From positions 806,001-870,000 of the forward strand of contig CP073212.1 in the NCBI GenBank assembly GCA_020342235.1: DNA of 64,000 nucleotides. Reading direction: 5' to 3'. Shown in pieces: positions 21,298 to 32,699 of this stretch (the stretch's first letter is position 1; each line of letters opens with the position of its first letter). The notes under the pieces are model-generated. The model was not told the origin of the DNA, ran no database searches, and saw only the letters and a program-made list of their open reading frames with translations. Made by a program: the position numbers and the translations under genes. The DNA is from Saccharomycopsis phalli. Its lineage: Eukaryota > Ascomycota > Saccharomycetes > Ascoideales > Saccharomycopsidaceae.

Positions 21298-21370
21298 GCC
21301 CTTATGGCCAAGTTGGTAAGGCGCCACACTAGTAATGTGGCGATCCTCAGTTCGAATCTGAGTGAGGGCA
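21298..21370 (+). tRNA. tRNA-Thr (anticodon AGU)
   Basis: The cloverleaf is complete. Acceptor GCCCTTA pairs with TGAGGGC. The D-arm carries box A TGGCCAAGTTGG. The anticodon stem is CCACA/TGTGG with loop CTAGTAA. The T-arm carries GTTCGAATC. The discriminator is A. There is no intron. The terminator TTTTT is at 21373-21377. The upstream 16 bp have been hit by at least four retroelement insertions. Confidence 0.96.
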
Positions 21371-21908
21371 TATTTTTGACCAACAAGATGGCTAATTTTT
21401 ATTCTTAATGTAATGTAGTAACCAAAGTACGACTTGATAAGATATACTTGATTAACTATTCAAAGAAAAGTCTGACTACTTGTACTTGGAAAAAGAAGAC
21501 TTGTTATCTCTGTAGAAGGTAATGGACTGGGCTAGACCATTACCGTTGTAATAGAAGTTTGAATCAGAATGAAGATGAGAAGTTGAATCTCGTTATTACA
21601 ATTTACATTTGCTATAGCTATACTAGGCTCCAAGGAGATTAATACTTCACCATCTGCAACTAAAGACAGCATCGCTATTTACATATTTCTAAAGAAGACC
21701 CTGTGCCCAGGGATGAAAAAAGTATGGCTATTGTAACACATGTATCTTGCCGAGATATCAAAAGGACCAAGGATTTCTTATCCTCACAGCATTTGTTTCA
21801 ATTTGAGAAAGCAAACTCCGTGTATGTTACTGGCAAAACCGGCACAGGTAACAGACTAGGAGGCAAAGTTCAAGAAAAGTAGACACCAAGAAAACGAGAA
21901 GCATTCAA
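21371..21908. other. Intergenic region with decayed R1 repeat
   Basis: No gene seen. Positions about 21588-21720 match the dispersed repeat R1 (tatagctatactaggctcc, then a degraded hairpin region), plus orientation, strongly diverged. Confidence 0.6.
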
Positions 21909-23723
21909 CTAATGATTACCGTAATCTCGTAGAATGTTCAACAACTTTTGCGGGTTCTGCAGGGCTTCTGGGTTATTTGTGATGACATCCTGCAATACCT
22001 GGAACTGCTGAGGATCCAATGAACTAGTCATGGAGGTGAGAACGTCTGAGTATTGCTGGGGGGCTGCATTTTTCTCAAATCTGGTGTTGCTATTAGTCTT
22101 TGGGTCTTGTTGTTCCAGGGACTCAATGGGCAGGCTATCTTGTAACTTGTATATTACTTCTTCGATCTTGTCCAAACTTGGATGGTAATCCTTCTTGACT
22201 GTGAGAATGCAAAAAAGGCGAGGCTCGCCGGAGAAGTCGTAGTTGAAATTATCAATGGAGCGGAGGTATTCTGGCAAGTCCAGAGGCTCGCTGTAGTCGA
22301 TAGGGACAAGATATACGTCCTTGACTGACTGGTTTCTGTTGCGGATGACTCCGTAGCGGAGCTTTGACTTGAAGTACTTGAACAACTTCTTGAACGAGGC
22401 CGTGTCCGACTTGGGCACGAACTCGAGGATGTAAATATTACGGGTTTTGGCTACCTGGAGGAGGTATTTTTCGGCAGTGTCTTTATTGATCCGGCCAGCT
22501 ATCTCCAAAGGTCTATCTAGGTCTAGTAGCGTGTACGCCAGGTCTACTGTGGATTTCAGCAACTTGCTAGCACAGTTAAAAATCGTCTGGCAGTCAAGAC
22601 TTGTCACATCGTCAAACACAAGCTGGCCCTTCCAGACAACTGTGTTTAAAGTCTCGGGAACATACTCGGGCACCAGCGGCTCGTATTCGTCTTTTTCTTG
22701 TAATATCTCGTCTCCCTTTTGCAATATCTCGTCCATGCCGTCGTCATTAACATCCACCAACTCATGATCCAGTCCGTCGTTATACGTGAGACTGTGCATT
22801 TTATTTGCAACTGGACTTGCCACTAGAGGCTCTGCCAGCGACTTGACAGGCTCGTGATGTTTTTCGCTGGCTTTGGCACCAAAGAGCGACAAATTTTCTT
22901 CAAACTGCTCATCGGCCTCAAGAACCTCGCCCTTGAAATTACTCCGCACAGGCTGGAGCGCCTCATCAGGAACTTTTAACGTGCTGTTTGCCAAATTAAG
23001 CTTGATGGAATCCTCTCTGAACTTTTGTAACTCGGGGTTGAGCAATTGCTCGTTGCCCAACTCCAACAAGTCACAGTGACTCAATTCGCCGCTCACAATA
23101 CGATCCCGCAAATAAACATTCTTGGAATCCTTGAGTGCCGCAAACAAGTTCCGGTACTTTTCTCGGTACTTTGGGCCAGGGTCTTTGGTGTTCCGCGAGT
23201 CATTGAACTTGTTGTACAATTCACTCTCCAAAGAAACTGCCCAGGCAGATGCATCTCCGGACAGAGAAATATTGTCGGCGTATATCTTTGTAAATTGCTT
23301 CACGACACCGTCTCTCACCACCAGCTTCCCCTTGCGCTTCTTAGTCCCACGACTTTGGCTCACCGTACGCTTGGTCACGTGCTCTTGTGGTAGGGCGGGG
23401 GCACGACTCAAAACCCCTTTGGCGTTTAGGGATGTGAAATAGTGTTCCTTATCCAACTTCAATTTCAAGTCAGGATACCGCTCTGGGTCACACACGTCGC
23501 ACTTGTAGTTATCCAGAGAAGCGCCCATGCAATCAATATGCTGCCATGTCAAACAGGATTCACACTCGATCATTTCTCCGTGATCGTCTGTCAGCTCATT
23601 ATAATTTTCGTCGGTGGTACCACAAACAAGACACCGAACTTCTTCATGCCGCCGGGTATCTTCATAGCTTTCGTCCAAATGGCGGTTCTGGCCTTTGTTT
23701 GTTCTTGAGCTCCGTCGTATCAT
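21909..23723 (-). CDS. BYE1: BYE1-like transcription elongation factor (PHD-TFIIS-SPOC)
   Basis: Nuclear protein that binds RNA polymerase II and histone H3 tails in active chromatin; this role is known for S. cerevisiae Bye1. From the N terminus (numbering from the proposed start) it has a PHD finger at about 28-85 with the Cys4-His-Cys3 pattern (CLVCG...CESCLTWQHIDC...CDVC), a TFIIS central domain (about 140-260, including KYREKYRNLFAALKD) and a SPOC domain (about 375-545, starting VVWKGQLVF). The open frame extends upstream to 23795, but the inner Met at 23723 is chosen because MIRRSSRTNKGQN matches the start of Bye1. 604 aa. Transcribed away from MRN1 across a 1.3-kb spacer. Confidence 0.88.
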   Translation of the reverse strand: MIRRSSRTNKGQNRHLDESYEDTRRHEEVRCLVCGTTDENYNELTDDHGEMIECESCLTWQHIDCMGASLDNYKCDVCDPERYPDLKLKLDKEHYFTSLNAKGVLSRAPALPQEHVTKRTVSQSRGTKKRKGKLVVRDGVVKQFTKIYADNISLSGDASAWAVSLESELYNKFNDSRNTKDPGPKYREKYRNLFAALKDSKNVYLRDRIVSGELSHCDLLELGNEQLLNPELQKFREDSIKLNLANSTLKVPDEALQPVRSNFKGEVLEADEQFEENLSLFGAKASEKHHEPVKSLAEPLVASPVANKMHSLTYNDGLDHELVDVNDDGMDEILQKGDEILQEKDEYEPLVPEYVPETLNTVVWKGQLVFDDVTSLDCQTIFNCASKLLKSTVDLAYTLLDLDRPLEIAGRINKDTAEKYLLQVAKTRNIYILEFVPKSDTASFKKLFKYFKSKLRYGVIRNRNQSVKDVYLVPIDYSEPLDLPEYLRSIDNFNYDFSGEPRLFCILTVKKDYHPSLDKIEEVIYKLQDSLPIESLEQQDPKTNSNTRFEKNAAPQQYSDVLTSMTSSLDPQQFQVLQDVITNNPEALQNPQKLLNILRDYGNH

Positions 23724-24306
23724 AAATGGATGGGAAATGTTGATCAATTTCGCGAGGCACCCGGACATCACCCGAGAACCACCCGGGCTCGACACCGTTC
23801 ACATCTCACGTGACATATGTTATTTTGGAGACATGTGAACATTGCATGTTTTCTACTAAACGCACTACACACCCACACACTCGCATATTTCTACGTCATA
23901 GTGCGCGTGGTATCTAACATCCTAGCACCGAGTATATATAGGGAGAATGAACACGTAGCCTTGCAGCTGGACTGCGTGTGATTGCATCACATCTAGACAC
24001 CAGGCACGATCCATGTGGACAAAGCAAGGTGTCATTTATACTAGAGTGGTGAGAAGTTGTATTTTGGATATGGTAGGCATGTGTGATTTGGTGTTGGTGA
24101 TTGACGTTGGTGATTGACGTTGGTGATTTGTGTGAGTTTATTTTGTGAGATATACTTGATGTGATGATAGTTTGGCTGGTATGTACCCGTGCCCATAACC
24201 AGGGTCTTGTACCTTTGGCGTAGGTGCATGGCTCCATGGACTTGGAGGGTGGGTTTTTTCAACATGAAATATTGGATAAAAAGTCTTGATTGAATGTGTT
24301 TACGTG

Positions 24307-24468
24307 TAGTATTGTGCTACTGTATTGTGCTACTGTATTGTGCTACTGTATTGTGCTACTGTATTGTGCTACTGTATTGTGCTACTGTATTGTGCTACTG
24401 TATTGTGCTACTGTATTGTGCTACTGTATTGTGCTACTGTATTGTGCTACTGTATTGTACTATAGTAT
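24307..24468. repeat. Minisatellite, 13-bp unit (gtattgtgctact)n
   Basis: About twelve head-to-tail copies of gtattgtgctact with almost no variation; the last units drift (gtattgtactatag). It lies in the spacer between BYE1 and MRN1. Open frames here are repeat artefacts. Confidence 0.95.
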
Positions 24469-24654
24469 TGTTTGAATTTGTTTGTAAGCATTTGGTCGAT
24501 TGAGAATGGAAGGATGTTTATTCCTGTGAGGTATTGATTTAGAGAGCTTTGTGAGATTTGAATTCTGTAGCGGGAGGTGTATTGTAGATGATAATAATGA
24601 GACGGTTTACAGTTGGCATGTCATGGACTGATGTGCAGCATTGGGTAGTGTTGA

Positions 24655-24790
24655 GTAATGTTGAGTAGTATTGAACAGCATTGAACAGCATTGAACAGCA
24701 TTGAACAGCATTGATTAAACAGCATTGATTAAACAGCATTGATTAAACAGTATTGATTAAACAGCATTGATTAAACAGCATTGAGTAATT
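24655..24790. repeat. Compound minisatellite attgaacagc / attgattaaacagc
   Basis: Four to five copies of a 10-bp unit attgaacagc run into about six copies of the 14-bp unit attgattaaacagc, which is the same unit with four extra bases. A short (acaagtatt)n run follows. Confidence 0.9.
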
Positions 24791-25004
24791 ACAAGTATTA
24801 CAAGTATTACAAGTATTGACTGCCACTAGGATTGTCAATTGGAGGCATGTGACGTGACATGTTACGGTATCACGTGCCTATCATCCCTGCACCATACGCA
24901 GGGCGCGCAACCCAATTGCACGGTGCTGTTCACTTTTTTTCTAAACTTGCGGGTTTGACCTTTTCAGTTCTTCATTTTGTGCAGGCACGTTCGTTTCAGT
25001 TCTC

Positions 25005-26480
25005 ATGTCCTACAACCCGCTTCTTATGAGCGGCGCTTACAAGCCGTATGGCAGCAACTACAACTACGCGGCGCGGGTTCCCATGGAGCGGCTTGACCAG
25101 TATGGCCAGGTTGTGCAAGAAGGGTACGAGTATGAGTATGGGTACAATGATATGGAGAGTTTCGAGGAGGCCCAGCACACGGGCGGAGCGGCGCTGGTGG
25201 TTGGGAACGATTTGATTGGTACCACTGCGCCGTCGCGGACTGTGTACTTGGGCAACGTGCCGCCGGACATTAGCGCCGAGGAGTTGTTGAACCATGTGCG
25301 GCTGGGCATCATTGAGAACGTGCGGATACTCCCCGCGAAGATGTGTGCGTTTATTCTGTTTATCGACGAGAGCTCGGCGCTTCTCTTCCACCTGGACGCG
25401 ATTCTCAAGCGCTTGACCATCAAGAGCAACGACATCCGGATTGGCTGGGGCAAGAGCCTGCAGATCCAGCCGGCGGTGATGAACGCGATCCAGCGCGACG
25501 GCGCGACCCGGAATGTGTATCTTGGCAATCTTCCAAAAGACATTTCCGCGGCGGAGCTCCGCGACGATTTGGCCAAGTATGGCGTCATCGACACCGTCAA
25601 GATCCTCCCCGAAAAGGGCGTGGCGTTTGTGCACTTTCTCAGCATTCTCTCGGCGGTGCGCGTGGTGCAGCAGCTTCCGCTCGAGGAGAAGTACGTCAGC
25701 CGCAAGATCTTCTACGGAAAAGACCGGTGCGCGTTCATCACAAAGACCCAGCAGCACAACGCCGCGCAGTACCTTGGCTTGGCGCCTGGAATGGAGCATC
25801 TTGTGACGGCTGCGGACCGCGACTTTATTTCCAACGCGTTGGTGCAACAGTCGGCGGCAGCAGCGGCAATTGCAACCTCGGCCGGCGGGGCAAACAACCT
25901 CGGAAACCGCACGGTGTACTTGGGAAATTTGCACCCAGAGTCGTCGGTGGAGGAGATCTGCAACGTGGTGCGGGGCGGGCTTCTCCAGACGATCCGGTAC
26001 TTGTCTGAGCGGCACGTGTGCTTCATCACATTCATCGACCCGATTGCCGCGGCCCAGTTCTTTGCCATGTGCCATTTGCACGGGTTGACGATCCACAACC
26101 GCCGCGTGAAAGTCGGCTGGGGGAAGCATTCCGGCCCGTTGCCGAACCCAATTGCGTTGGCTGTGTCGCTGGGCGCGTCGCGGAACATCTACATTGGCAA
26201 CATTGAAAAGAACTTGGAGGCGACATACAGCGAGGCGAAGTTGCGGCTGGATTTCGGCAAGTTTGGCGAGATTGAGCAGATCAACTTTCTTCTGGAGAAG
26301 CGCTGTGCGTTTGTCAACTTCACCAACATTGCAAACGCAATCAAGGCGATTGACGGCATCAAGATCAACGGCGACTACGCCACGTTTAAAATCAACTACG
26401 GGAAGGACCGGTGCGGGAACATGCCGCGGCAGTTTCAGACGCTCAGCGCCGAGGTTCCTGACAAGGAGGAGGAGCGGTGA
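25005..26480 (+). CDS. MRN1: MRN1-like RNA-binding protein with four RRMs
   Basis: 491 aa. Cytoplasmic mRNA-binding protein family; S. cerevisiae Mrn1 binds mRNAs for mitochondrial and cell-wall proteins. Four RRM domains are visible, each with an RNP2-like start and RNP1-like core: RTVYLGNVP (about 78), RNVYLGNLP (about 168) with GVAFVHFLS, RTVYLGNLH (about 302) with HVCFITFID, and RNIYIGNIE (about 394) with RCAFVNFTN. The paired GWGK and NYGKDRC motifs after RRMs are typical of this family. The Tyr/Gly-rich N terminus and an Ala run (about 284-290) are low complexity. The start is the first ATG after a pyrimidine-rich leader. GC content is higher than in neighbours, which creates long spurious antisense frames. 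Confidence 0.9.
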   Translation: MSYNPLLMSGAYKPYGSNYNYAARVPMERLDQYGQVVQEGYEYEYGYNDMESFEEAQHTGGAALVVGNDLIGTTAPSRTVYLGNVPPDISAEELLNHVRLGIIENVRILPAKMCAFILFIDESSALLFHLDAILKRLTIKSNDIRIGWGKSLQIQPAVMNAIQRDGATRNVYLGNLPKDISAAELRDDLAKYGVIDTVKILPEKGVAFVHFLSILSAVRVVQQLPLEEKYVSRKIFYGKDRCAFITKTQQHNAAQYLGLAPGMEHLVTAADRDFISNALVQQSAAAAAIATSAGGANNLGNRTVYLGNLHPESSVEEICNVVRGGLLQTIRYLSERHVCFITFIDPIAAAQFFAMCHLHGLTIHNRRVKVGWGKHSGPLPNPIALAVSLGASRNIYIGNIEKNLEATYSEAKLRLDFGKFGEIEQINFLLEKRCAFVNFTNIANAIKAIDGIKINGDYATFKINYGKDRCGNMPRQFQTLSAEVPDKEEER

Positions 26481-27257
26481 GGCGGCTTGAATTGCCATGG
26501 ATGTTCCATGGTGCCATTGGACATGACATTTAGAGGTGTGTTTATGAATAGATGCTTTGATTCGTGTAGATTGGTGTGTCATGTAATTATACTTTTGTAG
26601 GTGTGAGTTGATACAATTGATGCAGTTGATGGCTATAGAATGTTGATATGGTGATATAGTTGGTTATACTGTATGTTGATATAGTGATATAGTTGGTTAT
26701 ACTGTATGTTGATATAGTGATATAGTTGGTTATACTGTATGTTGATATAGTGATATAGTTGGTTATACTGTATGTTGATATAGTGATATAGTTGGTTATA
26801 CTGTATGTTGATTATGCTATTCATCACACTCCTTTCATTCTCTTATTCTCATTCTCATTCTCATGCTCTTTCACTATTTCTCTCACTATTTCTCTCACTA
26901 TTTCTCTCACTATTTCTCTCACTATTTCTCTCACTATTTCTCTCACTATTTCTCTCACTATTTCTCATTCACTCCTTTTACAACCATTGTCATTGCTTAT
27001 TGACGCTCTTTATTCAGCCTGTCCTAAACGGCATCTCACATTTCCAAGAAAATCAGTCGCTTGCAAACTCTCGTCATCCATTATCTACCAAAGACTTGGG
27101 AAATTGTTGGTGTATAGTGCTTGTAGTGTCCTTATGATGTTGATACAGCTCCTACATTACAGTTGTTCCTTCCTGTGAAGTTGAAAACCAAATACACTCA
27201 ATTCAATCATCACCGCTCAAATTATTCAATCAAAAGCAACAAAAATCATTGACAATA
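26481..27257. repeat. MRN1 downstream region: 33-bp and 12-bp minisatellites
   Basis: Positions 26640-26812 hold about five copies of a 33-bp unit (atgttgatatagtgatatag plus ttggttatactgt). Positions 26872-26964 hold eight copies of tctctcactatt. No gene is supported; the ORFs here are repeat translations. Confidence 0.92.
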
Positions 27258-27815
27258 ATATTCATCAAGGCCATTGCTATACTATGCTCCCCAAGGAGAT
27301 TTATACTTGCCATCCAAGACTAGGGACGGCCATGTAGTCGTCGACAGAAGACTCTGCGACAGAGAAAAGAAACTTTCAACTAGTGCTAGTGAATATGTTA
27401 TGTGAATAATGATAATATTTATCAAGGCTATAGCTATACGGCTCCAGAGATGTATACTTTGCCGTCTACGACCAAACGGCCATGTAACCGACAGAAAACT
27501 CCAACAGAAATGTAATCTTCGTTGGTAAATATGCAGAGTAGTCGACATTGGCGGGCAGTGAGCTTGTCCTAGGTCGTAGGTGACTTGACAACCCTCCCCA
27601 GGGAACTGCTCCAGCCTAATGTGCTGTAGAAAATAGGAAACCAGTCCAGCACCGACGAGTGGAATCATACAAGTTTAAGCCTTGCCTTGTATGAAAAGAG
27701 ACGGGTATGATTGGCATTGGTGATCCTTTGTGTATCTGTGCCTGGGCTAGCCTCTGTGTTGAATAGAGTCTTTTTTATGTGAAACTAGGCTTTGGCCGCT
27801 AAGGAGTTGACTGAT
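27258..27815 (+). repeat. R1 repeat, compound copy, left inverted arm
   Basis: Contains two copies of the R1 head (aaggctatagctata..ggctcc), one at about 27264 and one at about 27415, so one R1 seems to be inserted in another. It is nearly identical to the reverse complement of 33069-33621, the two arms flanking SSC1. A 128-aa frame on the minus strand has a near-identical twin in the other arm, but reads like repeat sequence, not a protein. Confidence 0.85.
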
Positions 27816-30098
27816 TTGCTTAGTGCCCTTTGGAAAACTCATCTATCATCAGCTAAATATCTTTGCATATGTTTATAACAATGACAACCTCTATAGACAA
27901 TAAAATTGACTCTTATAATTGTTGATATAGTTATAATTGATACAGTTATAATTACTACTCCAATGCCATTAATCTACACATTCACTAGCTCAGTCAAAGT
28001 TCTCATCTCCGTCAGAGTCTTCTTTTTATCACTATAGCCTTTAATAAATACAATCATTACAATTGATGCAACTAGGAAGGTGAACTACACACTAAATCTA
28101 CTCGGTTACAATTGCTGGGGTTGTCATGTATGGCCCAGTTGGCCACTTTCCACAGAGACCTTCGCCTCGGTTCAATTCGGCCGCGTGGCAGCCCAATGAC
28201 CTACCTGGGCATATATTTGACCCAACTACTCTGATCCCCCGAGAGTTTTTCTGCCCATTGGAGAGTTTTACGGCACATCGCATAGCAGCACCGTTTAGAA
28301 ATCAATGGTGATATATCAATCTCACAGCACACGAGCCTAGTATAGCTATAAAACCTTACAAATGATGAATAATTATTTTTAAAAATTGCAATTGTTTATA
28401 ATTTGCAATTGTTTACAAATTGTTTTCTCATTGTCCATTGGTGCAGACCCTGAATCTATGCATGTCTAAGAATATATCTACTCCTGGAATTTTCCACCGC
28501 TTCTTTTTCTTCTATCCTCTCTTTTCCTCTCTCTTCTATTTTCTTTTTTTCTCTTTTTCTTTTTTTCTAGTTTCTATTTTCCTTTCCTCTCTCTTCTATT
28601 TTCTTCTATTTTCTTTGTCTTACTTTTCTTTTCTTCTCTGCATCTACTCATATCATTTCCGTCTCACGTCAAACAAACAATAGCATACTCGTATGACACA
28701 TCACTCCACCAATTACAAATTCATTCCGCAGACACACAGTCATCCCCATTAACCTGTAATCCATATCCAAATCTCTCACTTTCCAAAGACCACTGCACCA
28801 TCCATTCTTACCACTAAGCCATGGCCTTGAATATCATTACTCTAATAAAAACTGAGTTTTCGCTCCACAACTTCTAGCTGATAAAGTTGGCACAACCGGC
28901 CTAGTCCCTTTCTTCCACAGTAGTCTTTCTATATCTTCATTGAGTGCATTTTCCACCTGGTCTTCTGGTCCAATCTCCAGTACAAGGCAATGGCTAGCCA
29001 GGTCTGTCCCTTTTCAAGTATAATAGCCAGACTCTGAATAGTCTAGCATACTTTAATTGATAGTCTAGCATACTTCACTCAGAACATCCTGTGGATCCAT
29101 CGCCTATTCACCTCAAAACTACGTTTAAACTCAATTGTATATTCATTTCTAACCTACATCAGCTCCAGTTTTGGCATTTCACTGCTCAAACCATGTGCGC
29201 TATCCCGAGTGTTGAAAGAATACACGTTGTACAGACATTCGAAGACAAGTATAATTAAACCGTCCCAGAAAGGAATATAAGTAGGATAGAAAATAGCTAG
29301 AATAGTAACAAGAATTAGAATATCTACAGCAGTAAAATATGGAAGCCATTGAGAGAAACGCTAGATTACGACAGAAACATTTTCCGGTAATAAGCCCAAG
29401 AATGCTGCCAGTTGGGCTAGTTATTTCCTGCCTGGCTCTAGCTCCCTCATTTAGACCAATCTCCTGTCAAATGGCTAACCAAGTTGTTAAGAAATTAGTC
29501 TCTTCAAGTATAAATGGCCTGACTTTGAGTCAAGCAAATATAGCTAGCTATTTTCTCTCGTGTCAATGACCACATTACTAGATTTGCCATATTTATAGAA
29601 TCTCTACACTGCCATAATGTCAACGATTCATATCTGCAGTATTGATCGAGGTACAATTAACTTGAATTGTTATTTAAACCGCCTCATTGGAAATATAGAC
29701 GGTGGAATATAATGGCATTGATGTCATGTTAGGAGTTTTGCTTATTCGTGGTTTCACACTATCTTTCACACTATCTTTCATACTCTCGTTCTAGATCATC
29801 TCTCTAGATCATCTCTCTAGATCATCTCTCTAGATCATCTCTCTAGATCAATTCGTATTTTTCAATGGTGTTGTTATCACTTACATTCAATTCAACCTCA
29901 AGTAGATCACCCTGCAAGAACAAAACTCAATGCTAATTCAGTCATTTACCTATTCATCAACCTTGGACCTTGAGAAACCTAGAAACGTCTGTACTAGTCA
30001 AATTTTCATTTTACAACAATATTGCCCCGTGGGTCATCTGTGCAACACGTGACGGATTCTAGCACCTTCGATGTAGTGGCACCCCGGGTAATGCGGGA
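27816..30098. other. Long intergenic region upstream of SSC1
   Basis: AT-rich, no supported gene. It contains a GC-richer island at 28090-28311 with short frames on both strands, an R1 scrap (minus) at 28330-28350, a pyrimidine tract at 28500-28630, an LTR-Y remnant at 29264-29372, and about five copies of ctagatcatctct at 29795-29855. SSC1 promoter elements lie at the right end. Confidence 0.6.
29264..29372 (+). repeat. Remnant of copia Y-family LTR
   Basis: Matches LTR-Y 12290-12400 across its TATA and R region (gaatataagtaggatagaaa; ggaagccattgagagaaacg). It is decayed, and no ends or target duplication were found. Confidence 0.85.
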
Positions 30099-30113
30099 AT
30101 ATAAAACATAAAA
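30099..30113 (+). promoter_or_regulatory. TATA region of SSC1
   Basis: aatataaaacataaa lies 29-43 bp upstream of the SSC1 ATG in an otherwise GC-richer stretch. It is a likely TATA element by position and sequence. Confidence 0.5.
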
Positions 30114-30141
30114 ATTTTCCACTTTTTCCTACACTACAAAC

Positions 30142-32079
30142 ATGTTTTCGAGAGCTGTGAAACATTATTCAAAGAACATACAGTATCAAGCTAGACGGTT
30201 CAACTCTGAGAAGGTCAAGGGTGCCGTCATCGGTATTGACTTGGGTACCACCAACTCTGCGGTTGCCGTTATGGAGGGCAAGGTTCCAAAGATTATTGAA
30301 AACGCCGAAGGTTCCAGAACCACTCCTTCTGTGGTGGCGTTCACCAAGGAGGGTGAGCGTCTTGTTGGTATTCCAGCAAAGCGCCAGGCCGTGGTCAACC
30401 CAGAGAACACCTTGTTTGCCACCAAGCGTTTGATTGGAAGAAGATATGAGGACGCCGAGGTGCAAAAGGACATCCACCAAGTGCCATACAAGATTGTCAA
30501 GCACTCCAACGGTGACGCCTGGTTGGAGGCCCGTGGCGAGAAGTACTCGCCAGCGCAAATTGGCGGATTTGTCCTCAACAAGATGAAGGAGACCGCGGAC
30601 GCATACCTTGGCAAGGCGGTTAACAATGCGGTTGTCACTGTTCCAGCATACTTCAACGACGCCCAGAGACAGGCGACCAAGGACGCTGGGCAGATTGTTG
30701 GGTTGAACGTTTTGCGTGTGGTGAACGAGCCGACTGCTGCTGCGTTGGCGTATGGATTGGAGAAGTCTGACGCTAAGGTTGTTGCTGTGTTTGACTTGGG
30801 TGGCGGTACTTTTGATATTTCGATCCTTGACATTGACAACGGTGTCTTTGAAGTGAAGTCGACCAACGGAGACACCCACTTGGGAGGAGAGGACTTTGAC
30901 ATTAGCTTGGTGAGATACATTGTCGAGCAGTTCAAGAAGGAGTCTGGCATTGACTTGGAGAAGGACCGGATGGCGATCCAGAGAATCCGGGAGGCGTCCG
31001 AGAAGGCGAAGATCGAGTTGTCTTCGACCAAGCAGACCGAGGTGAACTTGCCGTTCATTACTGCTGACCAGTCTGGACCAAAGCACATCAACTTGAAGAT
31101 CACGCGTGCGCAGTTGGAGAACCTTGTTGGGCCATTGATCAAGAACACGGTTGCTCCGTGCGAAAAGGCCTTGAAGGACTCGCAGTTGAGCAAGTCGGAC
31201 ATCAACGAGGTCATTTTGGTTGGAGGTATGACGAGAATGCCAAAGGTCGTTGAGACCGTCAAGAGCATCTTCAACAAGGAGCCATCCAAGGCCGTCAACC
31301 CGGACGAGGCTGTTGCCATTGGTGCTGCGATCCAAGGTGCAGTTTTGGCCGGTGAGGTCACAGACGTGTTGTTGCTCGATGTCACGCCATTGTCGCTTGG
31401 TATTGAGACGTTGGGCGGGGTGTTTACCCGATTGATCCCACGGAACACCACGATTCCAACCAAGAAGTCGCAGATCTTTTCCACTGCAGCCGAGGGCCAA
31501 ACGTCGGTCGAGATCCGGGTTTTCCAAGGTGAGCGTGAGTTGGTGCGCGACAACAAGTTGATTGGCAACTTCACGTTGAGCGGGATCCCACCGGCACCAA
31601 AGGGCGTTCCTCAAATCGAGGTGACGTTTGACATTGACGCTGACGGAATCATCAACGTCTCTGCCAGAGACAAGGCGTCGAACAAGGACGCGTCCATCAC
31701 TGTGGCTGGATCTTCTGGATTGTCTGACGCTGAGATTGAGAAGATGGTCAACGATGCGGAGAAGTTCAAGGACCAGGACCAAGCCAGAAAGGAGGCGATT
31801 GAGATTGCCAACAGTGCTGACCAACGAGCAAACGACACTGAGAAGTCGTTGAACGAGTTCAAGGAGAAATTGGACTTGGAGTCGCCAGAGGTCAAGGCCT
31901 TGAAGGAAAAAATCACTGCTATCAGAGAGTTGGTTGCCAAGGCCCAGAGTGGTGAGGAGGTTGACTCTGCTGACTTGAAGGCCAAGACCGAGGAGTTGAC
32001 CAAGGAGTCTATGGAGGTGTTTAAGACATTGTACAACAGTGAGAGCAACAGTGACAGCAAGGAGCAGCCAAAGAACTAG
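30142..32079 (+). CDS. SSC1: Mitochondrial Hsp70 chaperone
   Basis: 645 aa. ATP-dependent chaperone of the mitochondrial matrix; it drives protein import as part of the PAM motor and folds imported proteins. The first about 24 residues form a basic, Ser-containing presequence ([20 protein letters not shown]). The nucleotide-binding domain carries GIDLGTTNS (about 32), DLGGGTFD (about 218) and GGMTRMPKV (about 365). The linker [15 protein letters not shown] (about 413) leads to the substrate-binding domain and helical lid. The length fits S. cerevisiae Ssc1 (654 aa). I found no in-frame CTG codon; Leu is almost always TTG. The gene lies between two inverted R1 arms. The long antisense frames are shadows of its biased codon use. 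Confidence 0.95.
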   Translation: MFSRAVKHYSKNIQYQARRFNSEKVKGAVIGIDLGTTNSAVAVMEGKVPKIIENAEGSRTTPSVVAFTKEGERLVGIPAKRQAVVNPENTLFATKRLIGRRYEDAEVQKDIHQVPYKIVKHSNGDAWLEARGEKYSPAQIGGFVLNKMKETADAYLGKAVNNAVVTVPAYFNDAQRQATKDAGQIVGLNVLRVVNEPTAAALAYGLEKSDAKVVAVFDLGGGTFDISILDIDNGVFEVKSTNGDTHLGGEDFDISLVRYIVEQFKKESGIDLEKDRMAIQRIREASEKAKIELSSTKQTEVNLPFITADQSGPKHINLKITRAQLENLVGPLIKNTVAPCEKALKDSQLSKSDINEVILVGGMTRMPKVVETVKSIFNKEPSKAVNPDEAVAIGAAIQGAVLAGEVTDVLLLDVTPLSLGIETLGGVFTRLIPRNTTIPTKKSQIFSTAAEGQTSVEIRVFQGERELVRDNKLIGNFTLSGIPPAPKGVPQIEVTFDIDADGIINVSARDKASNKDASITVAGSSGLSDAEIEKMVNDAEKFKDQDQARKEAIEIANSADQRANDTEKSLNEFKEKLDLESPEVKALKEKITAIRELVAKAQSGEEVDSADLKAKTEELTKESMEVFKTLYNSESNSDSKEQPKN

Positions 32080-32463
32080 TCTTGTTATCTTGGAAATAGT
32101 ATAATAGTTTGTAAATAGTCCTGTAGTAAATGTGTAGCAAGCTTGTAAGTCACGTGTGGCACAATTTATATAGTCAATTGTTTGGCTGTAAGGTTTACTT
32201 AAACACTGCTGGAATGGTATTCTGGTGGTAAGTATACATTTCTGGTATAGTAGATGTGAATAAATATTGTTGAAATGACATTTGTGTTTTTACTTGAGAC
32301 CAAGGTCGTGGATCATGTGCAAGTAGTTGAGTTGGAACAATGACAATTGATGTAAATTCTCATTCCCATTCATTCTCAGTCTTGTAAACCCCACAAGTGT
32401 GCCAAATCAAACCAAACAGCTTGCCTTTTAGTACTCCACTAGAATAACAAAAACCATCTTGTA
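32080..32463. other. SSC1 3' region
   Basis: AT-rich, no gene. Short T-rich and TATAGT motifs after the stop could serve 3' end formation (tagtaaatgtgtag). Nothing else recognised. Confidence 0.5.
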
Positions 32464-32655
32464 CTACAACTTGCATCCAAGATATCCTCGCCTCAGTTTT
32501 CCATTGTATATAATCTCATGTTGGCAATCTGAGCAAATTCCATGGGATTGATAAATAGTCCACACAATAGTACCATTCTGATCAAGGTATTTGTCACAGA
32601 CTGGTGAGTGAACCAAGACAGATTTCTGGTTAAACCTTTGAAACTCAGTAGCCAT
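32464..32655 (-). CDS. Possible small protein, 63 aa, unidentified
   Basis: From the ATG at 32655 the frame reads MATEFQRFNQKSVLVHSP and so on. It contains a CDK/CSDC/GCKL set of Cys residues that could bind a metal, and ends KLRRGYLGCKL. I chose this Met over the one at 32664 because the sequence before it (ctataaaaggtgacc, about 45 bp upstream) looks like a TATA box. No family is recognised. It may be a real short gene or the tail of a decayed gene: further translated fragments lie upstream on the same strand (32700-33055). Confidence 0.35.
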   Translation of the reverse strand: MATEFQRFNQKSVLVHSPVCDKYLDQNGTIVWTIYQSHGICSDCQHEIIYNGKLRRGYLGCKL

Positions 32656-32699
32656 GGTAATCACTTGATTGAATTTGTAGTCATTTGGTCACCTTTTAT

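Larger units (their letters stand above)
23724..25004. other. BYE1-MRN1 divergent intergenic region
   Basis: Holds the promoters of both genes and two minisatellites described separately. Near BYE1 there are CACGTGACA and a C-rich acacacccacacact stretch that resembles a Rap1-type site. A TATA-like gtatatatagg is at 23932. No further gene is supported. Confidence 0.6.

Noticed and set aside
24307-24468. CRISPR-like regular repeat
   Set aside because: Units are head-to-tail with no unique spacers, and the genome is a yeast.
24996-26582. Antisense 528-codon frame over MRN1
   Set aside because: Shadow of GC-rich codon use in MRN1; the plus strand has four unmistakable RRMs.
27282-27668. 128-aa frame in R1, with a near-identical twin at 33215-33583
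   Set aside because: The identity of the two frames follows from the repeat itself; composition is not protein-like and the other R1 copies do not keep the frame.
28116-28185. tRNA-like segment with box A-like tggcccagttgg and box B-like ggttcaattc
   Set aside because: The ends can pair with several G-U pairs and the D-arm folds, but no anticodon stem and no T-stem form, and there is no terminator.
30169-31824. Antisense frames of 551 and 462 codons across SSC1
   Set aside because: They lie entirely over a strongly codon-biased conserved gene and give Leu/Arg-rich nonsense proteins without domains.
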